A stretch of DNA of 64,000 nucleotides from UBA7957 sp965222695. GTDB taxonomy: Bacteria > Pseudomonadota > Gammaproteobacteria > Granulosicoccales > Granulosicoccaceae. Under the pieces are notes generated by a model. It saw only the letters and a program-made list of their open reading frames with translations, was not told the origin of the DNA and made no database searches. Both the position numbers and the translations under genes were made by a program. Where the stretch lies: contig OZ244967.1 in assembly GCA_965222695.1 (NCBI GenBank), forward strand, positions 4,650,001 through 4,714,000, in the 5' to 3' direction. Shown piece after piece: positions 50,546 through 59,402 of the stretch. Numbering within the stretch: position 1 is the first letter of the stretch; each line of letters starts with the position of its first letter.

Positions 50546-51264
50546 TGAACGAAACGGAAACACTTGCCAATGACCCGGCGATGCAGGGTGCACTGCCCGG
50601 TGGTATTTCCGGTACTTATTCTCTGGCCGAAATTGAGGTTCTATCAAAAAAAGCAGCGCGAGGTGCCGGCTATAGCTGGGGTTTGTCTGAAGAGGCCGGC
50701 AAAGCCGCGCGGGTGCTGGCAAGCTACGGACTGCCGGCGGTCGAACAGCTGGCGGCTCTGCTGCATGATAATGACAATAAGCCGTACGGACAGATGCGGC
50801 CGGTGTCGGCCGACACGCCGTGGCGATCCGAAAGCGGGGCCTTGTGCCCGATTATTACCGGCGCTGCCATCAGCGATCGTGCTCACCTGATCGCTGCCGG
50901 GAAAACTATTGAAGCGGAATCCACGGCGTATCCCCTGTTAATCCTGTTTTTTGCGTGTCTAGTGTCGCACCAGTGTGGCCGGGTCATTTCAGTACGCTGG
51001 CAGGATCTTCAGGCGACTTGTGTGAATGAAGAGCTGCGTGTCAGAGGAAAGGAATCTGCATTAACAGCGGCTGTTGTTAACAGTTTGCGCGTCTCATTGG
51101 GCGAGGAAGAGAGCGAAGGGCTGATCTATACGGGCAGTCCGGTTGCTTGCCCGGTAGAGGTCAATAGTTGGCGTATTTTGGAAAATTACGCATTCCGCAT
51201 CTACGCACCGGCAACGGAACAATCGCGGGCCGGCGCAGGGTCAGATACAGATGATCAGAATTGA
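50545..51264 (+). CDS. DUF3726-family protein
   Basis: 239 residues from ATG 50545 with RBS AAGGAG. The segment SLAEIEVLSKKAARGAGYSWGLSEEAGKAARVLASYGLPA is the DUF3726 signature. The remainder is rich in short beta/alpha stretches (ALCPIITGAAISD, LVSHQCGRVISVRW). No catalytic motif is known. It is translationally coupled to the 569-residue protein and followed by a remnant of an Ldh-family oxidoreductase. Confidence 0.82.
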   Translation: MNETETLANDPAMQGALPGGISGTYSLAEIEVLSKKAARGAGYSWGLSEEAGKAARVLASYGLPAVEQLAALLHDNDNKPYGQMRPVSADTPWRSESGALCPIITGAAISDRAHLIAAGKTIEAESTAYPLLILFFACLVSHQCGRVISVRWQDLQATCVNEELRVRGKESALTAAVVNSLRVSLGEEESEGLIYTGSPVACPVEVNSWRILENYAFRIYAPATEQSRAGAGSDTDDQN

Positions 51265-51298
51265 GAGTTTACTGAGTGTTGAATGAGGGAGCGATTCG

Positions 51299-51412
51299 AT
51301 GTCGGATACCAATAAGAATCTGAGCCTGGCTGATGTCGAGCAGTTTGCACACAACGCACTCTCGGCCTGCGGTGTTACGGGACACAATTCGATATTGCAG
51401 TTCAGCCCATAG
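51299..51412 (+). pseudogene. N-terminal remnant of an Ldh-family (malate/lactate dehydrogenase-like) oxidoreductase
   Basis: A 37-codon frame with RBS GAGGGA begins MSDTNKNLSLADVEQFAHNA and continues LSACGVTGHNSIL before TAG. The S-L-x-x-V/I-E-x-x-A-x-x-A-L-x-A-x-G-x-x-x-x-N-A pattern is the N-terminal helix of the Ldh family, which includes delta1-pyrroline/piperideine-2-carboxylate reductases and sulfolactate dehydrogenases and runs to about 340 residues. Only this start is left, 53 bp before the next gene. It reads as a deletion remnant. Confidence 0.6.
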
Positions 51413-51465
51413 TTGATGCTACTATTGCTTGACTGATTCAACACTCTCGACACTGGAATACCTCA

Positions 51466-52716
51466 ATGATCAACGACGACTTAATGCAACAGATTCGACA
51501 TCGTTTTGCCCATATCGATTCCTGCCCTTACCAGGGAGAGCGTGTGTTTTTTGAGAATGCCGGGGGTTCTCTGACCCTGAAATCGGTTGTTGACACCAAT
51601 ACCCGGCTTGCCGGAATTCCCGATAACCAGGGCCGGGACAACCCTGCGTCACAGGAGCTGGTTCGAATAATAAATCAGGCCAGGGACGATATGCGTGTCT
51701 TTCTGGGCGTGCGGGATGGGCCGGTGTTTATCGGTGAGAGTGGTACGGAGTTGCTGTTTCGACTTGTCCGGGCCGCGGTGCTTGGAAGTGTGCCGGGCGG
51801 CAATGTGGTGGGCAGTACTCTGGAGCATCCTGCGACGGTGAGCGCGTGTAAACGCTGGTCCGGAATTGCCGGCAAGGAGTATCGGGCGGTGCCGCACAAT
51901 AGTCAGACCGGCAGTGTCGGCGTCCATGACTATCGGCAATACATTGATGCTAATACCCGTGTTGCGACAATTATTCATACAAGCCCGGTTACCGGTATCT
52001 CGGTGGATGTTAAGTCTATCGTTCGGACGATACGGAAAGCTTCACCTGATTGCATTATTATTGTCGACGGCATTCAGCATGCGCCGCATGGGGCGCTTTT
52101 TGTGGATGATCTTGATATCGATGCCTATACCATTTCGGCTTACAAAGTGTATTCGCGGCATAATTACGGTTTCGCCTGGGTGTCGCCGCGACTGCGTTGC
52201 CTGCCGCATGATCGCCTGGATGGAACAGCGGATGATTTCTGGGAACTGGGCACGCGTGATACCTCGGCTTTTGCCTGCTTTTCGGAGGTGGTTAAATACT
52301 TTGACTGGCTGGGGTCGCACTTCACTCAGTCCGAAGATCGTCGTGAGCGCATTGTCGCTGCGGGGGAGGTATTCATCGAGCAGGAGGCGGCTCTGGTGGA
52401 ACTGATGATAAACGGATCGGATTCGCAGAAAGGCTTGCGCAATATGCCCGGCGTGAGAGTAATCGGCGGTTTTGACAACCGTGCCCGAAAAGGGCTGGTA
52501 TCACTTTATCTGGATGGGATTCCCTGTGCCGATGTGGTCAGCACATTAAACGCCCGGGGCATACGTACCCATGTGCGAAAAAACGACTATTTTTCGGGCA
52601 ATATTCTTGAACCCCTCAATCGACCGAGTTGCGTCAGAGTTTCCATGTGTCATTATAATACAAGTGAAGAGGTATTGAAATTTCTGCGGATTATGGAATC
52701 GATTGCCACGAAATAA
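51466..52716 (+). CDS. Class V aminotransferase (cysteine-desulfurase-like fold)
   Basis: 416 residues, PLP fold type I. VFFENAGGSLTLKSVVDT at the N-terminus, ESGTELLFRLVRAAV, HTSPVTGISVDVKSIV, IIIVDGIQHAPHGALFVDDLDIDAYTISAYKVYSRHNYGFAWVS with the PLP-binding Lys in AYKVYS, and WELGTRDTSAFACF. The catalytic Cys loop of desulfurases is not evident. Relatives include isopenicillin-N-epimerase-like and other C-N or C-S lyases. Last rightward gene of the island; convergent with the flavoprotein gene. Confidence 0.85.
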   Translation: MINDDLMQQIRHRFAHIDSCPYQGERVFFENAGGSLTLKSVVDTNTRLAGIPDNQGRDNPASQELVRIINQARDDMRVFLGVRDGPVFIGESGTELLFRLVRAAVLGSVPGGNVVGSTLEHPATVSACKRWSGIAGKEYRAVPHNSQTGSVGVHDYRQYIDANTRVATIIHTSPVTGISVDVKSIVRTIRKASPDCIIIVDGIQHAPHGALFVDDLDIDAYTISAYKVYSRHNYGFAWVSPRLRCLPHDRLDGTADDFWELGTRDTSAFACFSEVVKYFDWLGSHFTQSEDRRERIVAAGEVFIEQEAALVELMINGSDSQKGLRNMPGVRVIGGFDNRARKGLVSLYLDGIPCADVVSTLNARGIRTHVRKNDYFSGNILEPLNRPSCVRVSMCHYNTSEEVLKFLRIMESIATK

Positions 52717-52787
52717 AGGGATAATCGGTGAACCTGTTGCTGATATGCAAACGGGTTGCAGTATTCACCGGGATATTGGGCGGATTG

Positions 52788-55211
52788 TTAACTGCGACAC
52801 CGTAAATGATCAGGATCGTAAAAGGCGCGAGGGGACAGCCGTGCGGGGCGGTTTTGACCGAGAATTTGTACGGCCAGGTGATCTTCAGTCAAAGCGGCGT
52901 TTGCGTTTGTATACCCCAACGCAAGACACTTGCCGGTGCGAAAGCCGGTGCCGCCGGAAGTCACGTAGCCGACACACTGATTCCGGGAAATGATCGGGTC
53001 ACCCGGCAAAGGGTCAGCCTCTGTACTATCGACCACCAGTCTGACAAAATGCCAGTCCGGCGCTGATTTACGCTGGCGTAACACGGTTTCGCGGCCGATA
53101 AAATCCGCTTTGTCGATATGAATGAATTTTTCCAATCCGGCATCGAACAGTGTGTACTCGGTGCCGAAATCCGAACCCCAGGCGTGATAGGCTTTTTCGA
53201 TGCGCATCGAATTGAGTGCATAAGAGCCGAAATCCGCAAGCCCGAAGTCCCGGCCGGCTGTGGAAATGTTATGGTACAGTCGCTGCAGATCCTTTGATTC
53301 GAGATGCAACTCCCAACCCAGTTCGCCGACGTAGGAGACGCGCATTGCGGTAAGATCACAGCCTCCTAACGAAATTTCAGCAACCGACATCCACGGCATG
53401 GATTCAGCGCTCAGATCACAATCGGAAAGTTGTGACAAAAGATCCCGGGATCGGGGCCCCATAATCATCAGCACCGCATCGCGGTTACTGCCTTTTCTTA
53501 AACTGACCGAGTTGTCTTTGGGCAGATAGCGGCGTAGCCAGTCATGGTCTCGCTGATCGGCAAGTGTCGGTCCGCACAGCAGGTAGTGATTTTCGGCTGG
53601 TCGGGCGATAGTCGCTTCACTCCAGATTTTACCGCCGGGCGTCAGCATATAGGATAGACGAACCCGGCCGATGGGTGGCAGCCGACCGCAGAACACCCGG
53701 TTGAGGTATTGGCTTGCGCCTGCTCCGGAGACCTCAAATTTGGTGAATCCCCCGTGGTCCATAATCCCGACGCGATCACGCACGGCCTCGCATTCGCGCT
53801 TTACCGCATCGCGCCAGGGTTCACTATGGCGAAAACTTAAGCGATTATCCTGGTTTTTGTTTCCGGGATCGAACCAGAAAGCACGCTCCCAGCCCCCGAT
53901 CTGACCGAAGACGGCGGACTTTTGTTCTAAGGTTTTATAGAGCGGGGTTCGCCGCAAAGGCCGGCCCGATTGGATAATTCGGTGCGGGAATGGAATCGAA
54001 TATTGCAAGTCGTATAATTCGACCGTGCGTTGTTGCGTGTAGTCCCGGGTTGCCCAGTCGCCGAAACGCCGCGGATCCCAGGCCGAATAATCCCACTCTG
54101 TCTCCCCTGCGGTAATCCACTCGGCAACGGCTTTGCCGACCGCGGCCGACTGGGTGATTCCGATCTGAATACCACAAGCATGATAGAAATTCGGCAATCC
54201 GTAGGCCGGTCCGCACAGCGGCAGGGCATCGGGGGTGTAAGCTATGGGGCCATTGACGAAACGTTGAACACCCGCCTCGCCAAGCAACGGTACGTGATCA
54301 ATGGCTTGCTCGATCAGCTCGATGATATCGTCAACGGAGTCCTTAAACAGTGCGTGTGAAAAATCACCCGGTATACCGTCGACAAATGCCAGGCGGCCGG
54401 GATGCGCATAGGAACCCAATAAAAACCGATTGCGCTCACGGCGCAGGTAAAAACGAATATCGGGGTCACGGACCAAAGGGAAAAGCGTTTGATCTTTTTC
54501 AAGAGCATCCAGTGAATCGGTAATCAGGTATTGATGTTCAAGCACTGCGATCGGTAAGGGTTGATCAACCATACGACCGATATCACTGCCGTAAAATCCA
54601 CTCGCATTGACAATGATCTCGCAGGTGACGTCTCCATGGTCGGTGCAGACATGCCACTCATGGCTTTTGCTTCGTTTGATTGCCTTGACCTCTGTGAATC
54701 GCGCAACATCAGCCCCACGGAGGCGCGCGGCCCCTGTCAAAGCCTGGGTGAGCTGGTTCGGATCTATATCGCCTTCATAGGGATCATGGATACCGCCGAT
54801 AACGGATTTTCCCGGCTTGTAATAAGGATGCAGCTTCTCCATTTCAGAAGGCGTCAGCATGTGCAGCTCAAAACCGGCGGAACGTGCCAGGCCGGCGATA
54901 TGGTTGAACAGATCCATACGATCACCGCTGTGTGCCGGCCAAAAGGCACCGGTATGCCGATAGGTAACAGGGGCGTCCTTGTTTAATGCAAGTTCTTTAT
55001 ACAGGCGCCAGGCGTAATTTCCGGCCCGCATGCCAAGCCAACTGGTGGCGTAAGTCGGGATGTTGCCTGCTGCGTGCCAGGTCGATCCCGAGCATAATTC
55101 GTCTTTTTCAATCAGCAAGCAATCCCTTATACCCGCTTGGGTCAAGTGAAAAAGGCAGGAGGCTCCTACCGCTCCGCCACCGATGACAACGACTCTCGCC
55201 TGTGTCCGCAT
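52788..55211 (-). CDS. Dimethylglycine/sarcosine-dehydrogenase-like flavoprotein with GcvT domain
   Basis: 807 residues. N-terminal FAD-binding DAO domain (VVVIGGGAVGASCLFHLTQAG; CSGSTWHAAG whose His46 is where this family attaches FAD covalently), then a C-terminal aminomethyltransferase (GcvT) domain (REAVKRECEAVRDRVGIMDHGGFTKFEVSG-type, VGELGWELHL, GSYALNSMRIEKAYHAWGSDFG). Such enzymes oxidise N-methyl groups and pass the C1 unit to tetrahydrofolate. It ends an operon with the racemase-like, SRPBCC, MttB and aminotransferase genes, 2 bp after the preceding stop. The exact N-methyl substrate is unknown. Confidence 0.92.
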   Translation of the reverse strand: MRTQARVVVIGGGAVGASCLFHLTQAGIRDCLLIEKDELCSGSTWHAAGNIPTYATSWLGMRAGNYAWRLYKELALNKDAPVTYRHTGAFWPAHSGDRMDLFNHIAGLARSAGFELHMLTPSEMEKLHPYYKPGKSVIGGIHDPYEGDIDPNQLTQALTGAARLRGADVARFTEVKAIKRSKSHEWHVCTDHGDVTCEIIVNASGFYGSDIGRMVDQPLPIAVLEHQYLITDSLDALEKDQTLFPLVRDPDIRFYLRRERNRFLLGSYAHPGRLAFVDGIPGDFSHALFKDSVDDIIELIEQAIDHVPLLGEAGVQRFVNGPIAYTPDALPLCGPAYGLPNFYHACGIQIGITQSAAVGKAVAEWITAGETEWDYSAWDPRRFGDWATRDYTQQRTVELYDLQYSIPFPHRIIQSGRPLRRTPLYKTLEQKSAVFGQIGGWERAFWFDPGNKNQDNRLSFRHSEPWRDAVKRECEAVRDRVGIMDHGGFTKFEVSGAGASQYLNRVFCGRLPPIGRVRLSYMLTPGGKIWSEATIARPAENHYLLCGPTLADQRDHDWLRRYLPKDNSVSLRKGSNRDAVLMIMGPRSRDLLSQLSDCDLSAESMPWMSVAEISLGGCDLTAMRVSYVGELGWELHLESKDLQRLYHNISTAGRDFGLADFGSYALNSMRIEKAYHAWGSDFGTEYTLFDAGLEKFIHIDKADFIGRETVLRQRKSAPDWHFVRLVVDSTEADPLPGDPIISRNQCVGYVTSGGTGFRTGKCLALGYTNANAALTEDHLAVQILGQNRPARLSPRAFYDPDHLRCRS

Positions 55212-55213
55212 CC

Positions 55214-55918
55214 TTAGCCTTTCCGCAAGAGATAGCCGTAGCCTTCCACCGGATCGTCAATACCGGCCGCGCGGAGTGTTTGCCAATACACGGCCGGGTT
55301 ACAGCCGACTATCCGTTTTTCCGTGGTCTGCTCAAGTTCGTCGATCAGGCTGACAAACGGCAGGGCGGTACCGATTTGGGCAATAGCATCACAGTCCGAT
55401 TCTGCCAGTTCCAGCGCCAGATCGCGTATTTTCTGCAGCGGGGTTTTGCAGATATCGGGCAGGCTCGGAGCCCGGGTTCCGTCGATCCTGATCACCTCAA
55501 ATCCGCCGGCTTGCATATTTTCCCTGACCACCCGGTTAATCTTATCGTCAAACGGCGTCAGGATAGCGATACGCTTCGCGGTCAGCGCGCGCAGGCCTTT
55601 TTGCACGGCAATCGATGCATTGCAAACCGGAATTCCAAGCCTGTCCGATAGTTCGTCACAACGCATGGACAGCTTTTCGACTCCTCCCGCTGCGGCGTCG
55701 GTGGTTAAGCCTATGGCCAATGCCAGCGGCTGACAATCCATGAGTTTTTCAGCTTCTTCGAATAGGTCATCTGATATGCGTTCGCCACCGAGACGAAATC
55801 GCTGCATCTGATTAGTGACGCCCGCGGGACGCAGCTTTTCGAGTTCAGGTTGCACAACTGTATTCATGGCCGGAGTCATCACGCCGATAATGCCTCGGGG
55901 TGCGAGGGTGTCAGTCAT
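55214..55918 (-). CDS. Asp/Glu racemase / maleate isomerase superfamily protein
   Basis: 234 residues from ATG 55918, which overlaps the SRPBCC stop by 8 bp; upstream frame extension is spurious. GIIGVMTPAMNTVVQPE and GVTNQMQRFRLGGERI fit the AMDase/maleate-isomerase/racemase group. By eye the two catalytic cysteines of the superfamily are not at their usual places: the first site reads GLTTDAA and the second IGTALPF, although Cys99 (IPVCNAS) and Cys206 (VGCNPAV) exist. It may be a decarboxylase or isomerase with altered chemistry, or a non-catalytic relative. Confidence 0.75.
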   Translation of the reverse strand: MTDTLAPRGIIGVMTPAMNTVVQPELEKLRPAGVTNQMQRFRLGGERISDDLFEEAEKLMDCQPLALAIGLTTDAAAGGVEKLSMRCDELSDRLGIPVCNASIAVQKGLRALTAKRIAILTPFDDKINRVVRENMQAGGFEVIRIDGTRAPSLPDICKTPLQKIRDLALELAESDCDAIAQIGTALPFVSLIDELEQTTEKRIVGCNPAVYWQTLRAAGIDDPVEGYGYLLRKG

Positions 55919-56354
55919 TGGTTTTCTCCTGCAGATACCTGTTGAGCGCGATTTGCCCGTCGCGATAAATCCGATCGCCGACAATGCTTTCCAGATCGGG
56001 CTCATCCGCCGGATCGCAATCAAATTCACCTTGCCAGATTCCCAGTGTTTGATCGCCCTCGGTAATCTCCATCAAGCGGTGAGTGGAAATATAGTTTGTA
56101 CATCGCAAGGGGCTTTCAAGAATGTCATAGGTATAAAAGTAGTCGAGATCGGAATGGGCCAGCAAGGTTTCGCGAAATACCGAGCCGTCGTCAATATCGA
56201 GTATTCTGATGGAGCCGACTTCGGTTGCCGAGCCGGTTTCCATCCGCGCGCCGATCACCCCCGGATTCCAATTAACCACTCGATCAAAACAACGCACTGC
56301 CGCCCAGACTGTGTCTATGGGTGCATCAATAACTAAGCTACGCATGATTTTCAT
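55911..56354 (-). CDS. SRPBCC (polyketide-cyclase-like) family protein
   Basis: 147 residues. IMRSLVIDAPIDTVWAAVRCFDRVVNWNPGV at the N-terminus, then EVGSIRILDIDDGSVFRETLLAHSD and the C-terminal GQIALNRYLQEK helix are the START/Bet v1-like fold of small-molecule binding proteins. In this operon (MttB 5 bp upstream) it may bind or ferry an intermediate. No catalytic assignment can be made. Confidence 0.85.
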   Translation of the reverse strand: MKIMRSLVIDAPIDTVWAAVRCFDRVVNWNPGVIGARMETGSATEVGSIRILDIDDGSVFRETLLAHSDLDYFYTYDILESPLRCTNYISTHRLMEITEGDQTLGIWQGEFDCDPADEPDLESIVGDRIYRDGQIALNRYLQEKTND

Positions 56355-56359
56355 GTTGT

Positions 56360-57865
56360 TTACTCATTCAGCTTGATTGGAAAAGCCGCGCAAATGGAAC
56401 GATCAGCGCCGGCCGACAAATGCTGCGGTGGATCTTCTTTTAACATTTCCTGCACTTGCTGCCTGGCGCGCAAGCAGATCGATTGACTGCCTGCATCGAT
56501 CCAGTCCGGCAACGATTTCCGATCCCCCAGTTCGGGATACACATATTCGGATTTCATTAAAGCAAGTGTCTGAGATTCGCCGAGATAGTGTCCGTCTCCG
56601 CGAACCACACGTTCAATCATTTCAAGATCAATCAGCTCATCGCTGACCTCAACCCCCCTCACGCTGCGCAGAATCGCGCCACACATATCGTTATCGATCA
56701 ACAAGGCTTCTTTGGATGCCACCGTTATCGAGCCAAGCATACCGACCGATAGATTGATCATATCGGCGCCGGCGTGTGCCGCGAGCGCCACACTGTATCC
56801 TTTTTCATAGCCGGCCTGCGCATCCACGAGTTTGGAATCGGTCATGCCGGCCGATACCGTCGACGGCAGATCCAGTCTATTCAGCAATTGTGCCGCAGCT
56901 GCATTCGCCACTGCCGATTCGCCGCTGCCCCCGCTCATAGCACCGGTGCGCAAATCCGAAATAAAAGGCATCAGTGCGTAAATACAAGGATGTCCTGGCT
57001 GAATGGCATCGACGAGCAGCATGCCCGCGAAGGATTCGGCAAGACCCTGGGCCAATGCGCCGGCAAGCGACACGGGACTGGTTGCACCGGCCTGGCCGGC
57101 GGAGCAGATTTGCAGCGGCATGCCCGCCGCAATTGCCGCACGCATGATGGCGGCGCCCTCGGCTGCGTAGCAGAGCGGCGGCACCACGTGAACGATGACT
57201 GCCATACAGAACGGATGACGCCGGAATGCGTCTTCGCCTTCGAGTGCCATATCAAACAGTCGGCAGACATCGGCGACGTGAGCGGCATTATCGAAGCTGA
57301 CGCCGATCGGTTTTGTCGTTGCCTTCAGGCACGCGTAAGCGGTATTGATGTCCAGTTCATAGGGTGTGAGCATATCGCGGGCGACCAGGGGGCGCACGCC
57401 GTAATGCACAAATTTACAGCGATCCAGTACGCGCATCATTTGATAAAGATCGATCAGCTTCGATTCGCGATACTCGCCATCTGTGCAGTCGAGGATTTGT
57501 ACGGCGGCACCACCGGTTCCGATATGCACATGACCTGAACCGATTTCCAGGCCGTGAAGATCGTTAAATCCTGGCAGCGATACCTTTTTACAGCTGCGTT
57601 GCAGGGCACGTTCCGTAACGGCACGTGGAAACAAAATACGCTGATCGTCACTTTGCCGGGCACCGAGCTGCAATAGAATTTTCGTCAGCCAGGGCGGAGT
57701 ACCGCCCAGGCCGATTCTTTCCAGTATGGTCATTGCGCTGTCAATGATCCGGTCGCAATCCTTGTTACTCAGGGGCCGGAATTTGCCGCCCTGATAATAC
57801 GCCGCGCTAGTGGCCTGTGTTTCAGCGGTAGCCGTGGAACGCCGTCGGCGGGGATTGCGCACCAT
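56360..57865 (-). CDS. MttB-family (trimethylamine methyltransferase-like) protein, non-pyrrolysine
   Basis: 501 residues. MttB superfamily landmarks: ILERIGLGGTPPWLTKIL, FNDLHGLEIGSGHVHIGTGGAA, MMRVLDRCKFVHYGVRPLVARD, CSAGQAGATSPVSLAGALAQG and YPELGDRKSLPDW near the end. The frame has no internal TAG, so it lacks pyrrolysine and belongs to the quaternary-amine branch (glycine betaine, proline betaine, carnitine and similar). Such enzymes normally methylate a corrinoid protein; none is encoded in the window. Its ATG overlaps the aminotransferase TAA by one base. Confidence 0.9.
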   Translation of the reverse strand: MVRNPRRRRSTATAETQATSAAYYQGGKFRPLSNKDCDRIIDSAMTILERIGLGGTPPWLTKILLQLGARQSDDQRILFPRAVTERALQRSCKKVSLPGFNDLHGLEIGSGHVHIGTGGAAVQILDCTDGEYRESKLIDLYQMMRVLDRCKFVHYGVRPLVARDMLTPYELDINTAYACLKATTKPIGVSFDNAAHVADVCRLFDMALEGEDAFRRHPFCMAVIVHVVPPLCYAAEGAAIMRAAIAAGMPLQICSAGQAGATSPVSLAGALAQGLAESFAGMLLVDAIQPGHPCIYALMPFISDLRTGAMSGGSGESAVANAAAAQLLNRLDLPSTVSAGMTDSKLVDAQAGYEKGYSVALAAHAGADMINLSVGMLGSITVASKEALLIDNDMCGAILRSVRGVEVSDELIDLEMIERVVRGDGHYLGESQTLALMKSEYVYPELGDRKSLPDWIDAGSQSICLRARQQVQEMLKEDPPQHLSAGADRSICAAFPIKLNE

Positions 57866-59235
57866 TAACGGATTTCATCCCAAACGAGGTCAAGCGCCCG
57901 CTTCAGGCGATGCAACGCTTCGTCGATTTCTTCCTTGTCGATAATCAAGGGCGGCATAAAACTGATCCGATCCGGCGGGATGGAACGCAGATACAAGCCT
58001 TCTGCATGTGCTGCATCCTGCACGCGCTGCCCGACCTTGAGCGACGGGTTCCACTGTTCCCGGTTTCTCTTATCTTTGACGAGTTCAATACCGCAAAACA
58101 AACCGATACCGCGCACATCGCCGACCAGTGGGTGATCCATTAAGGCTTCACAGCCGCCGAGAAAATATCCGGATAGTTTGCGCACACGTTCGATCAGATT
58201 GATTTCCTCGTAGATATCAAGCGCTTCGAGAGCGACTGCCGCACCCACCGGGTGGCCGGAGTAGGTAAAGCCGTGACCCAGCACTCCGGCTTCGTCCGAA
58301 TTGCGTACCATGTCCTGGTAAAAATCTTCCTTGAACATCAGCGCGGACATAGGGAAAAATGCCGCTGTCAGTGCCTTTGCGCACGAGGTCGAGTCCGGCC
58401 GTAAGCCAAAAGCTTCGGCCCCCCACCAGTAACCCGTGCGGCCGAATCCGCAGACAACCTCGTCGACGTGAAAATGAATATCGTATTTTCGAATGACGGC
58501 CTGCATCGCTTCCCAGTATCCTTGCGGCGGTAGAATCGCGCCGCCGCCGCTTTGCATGGGCTCGGCGAAAAACGCTGCGATCTTTTCAGGACCGCACTCA
58601 AGCACCCGATCTTCAAATTCTTTTGCCAGGCGCGCGGAAAATTCTTCTTCGATCTCTCCCTTTTGATGAAAACGATAGTAGTTCGGGGTTGAAAGTTTGA
58701 GAAAATCGTCCATGGGCAAACCGAAATTGGTATGCATATGCGGCTGTCCCGACAGGCTTACCGCAGCTACGGTATTGCCGTAATAGCCTCTCCATCGCGA
58801 AATCAGTTTGCGCCGTTCGGCCTGCCCCCGCGCAATATTGCGATACCACAGGAACTTGATCATGGCGTCGTTGGCCTCCGAGCCTGAGCACTGAAACATG
58901 ACGCGCTGCATGGGCACTGCAGCCATGCCGGTCAGACGTGCGGCAAGTTCGGCAACTTTGGGATGGGACCGGCCGTAAAAAGTGGGTGCGAACGGCAACT
59001 GATCCATTTGCTTTTTCGCCGCTCGGGCGATGCGCTCGTTATCATAGCCGAGCGAAGTGCAGCCGAGCCCGGAAAAACCGTCGATCAGCTCGCGCCCGTC
59101 GTCGGTTTTAATATAAACGCCGTGACCTTCCGTCACCATAACCCCGGGGCCGTGTAGATCGTGTTGGCGCAGATTCGTCTGGCCGTGCACGTGGTGATCG
59201 CGGTCGCTCTCGAACAGCGAGTTCAGCTTAGCCAT
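57865..59235 (-). CDS. Class III aminotransferase (omega-amino acid type)
   Basis: 456 residues from ATG 59235 (RBS GGAG); a frame extension to 59250 exists. PLP-dependent: VMVTEGHGVYIKTDDGRELIDGFSGLGCTSLGY, QCSGSEANDAMIKFLWY, FHVDEVVCGFGRTGYWWGAE, PLP Lys in SCAKALTAAFFPMS, HGFTYSGHPVGAA. Closest group is beta-alanine/gamma-aminobutyrate:pyruvate-type transaminases. First gene of the leftward operon, facing a LysR regulator. Substrate unknown. Confidence 0.92.
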   Translation of the reverse strand: MAKLNSLFESDRDHHVHGQTNLRQHDLHGPGVMVTEGHGVYIKTDDGRELIDGFSGLGCTSLGYDNERIARAAKKQMDQLPFAPTFYGRSHPKVAELAARLTGMAAVPMQRVMFQCSGSEANDAMIKFLWYRNIARGQAERRKLISRWRGYYGNTVAAVSLSGQPHMHTNFGLPMDDFLKLSTPNYYRFHQKGEIEEEFSARLAKEFEDRVLECGPEKIAAFFAEPMQSGGGAILPPQGYWEAMQAVIRKYDIHFHVDEVVCGFGRTGYWWGAEAFGLRPDSTSCAKALTAAFFPMSALMFKEDFYQDMVRNSDEAGVLGHGFTYSGHPVGAAVALEALDIYEEINLIERVRKLSGYFLGGCEALMDHPLVGDVRGIGLFCGIELVKDKRNREQWNPSLKVGQRVQDAAHAEGLYLRSIPPDRISFMPPLIIDKEEIDEALHRLKRALDLVWDEIR

Positions 59236-59276
59236 GGATGACTCCGTCAAGTGCGCTGTTGATGAGATTATTAGAA

Positions 59277-59330
59277 ATTGTAAGATGAATTACAATCACA
59301 TTAAATTCAATATATGATGAATTTATTTCA
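59277..59330. promoter_or_regulatory. Divergent operator region: ATTGTAA palindrome and MetR-type box
   Basis: Between the aminotransferase and LysR genes. ATTGTAA-N6-TTACAAT (59277-59296) is a perfect palindrome. TGAATTTATTTCA (59318-59330) exactly matches the E. coli MetR consensus TGAA-N2-(T/A)-N2-TTCA. Either could bind the adjacent MetR-like regulator. The region is otherwise AT-rich, as expected of divergent promoters. Confidence 0.65.
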
Positions 59331-59402
59331 GCAATCGTCGCTTTGAGGGCCGATAACGGCTTTTGCGGGGATTCTTGGACCGGTTCTAACGGGAGAACTG
59401 AT

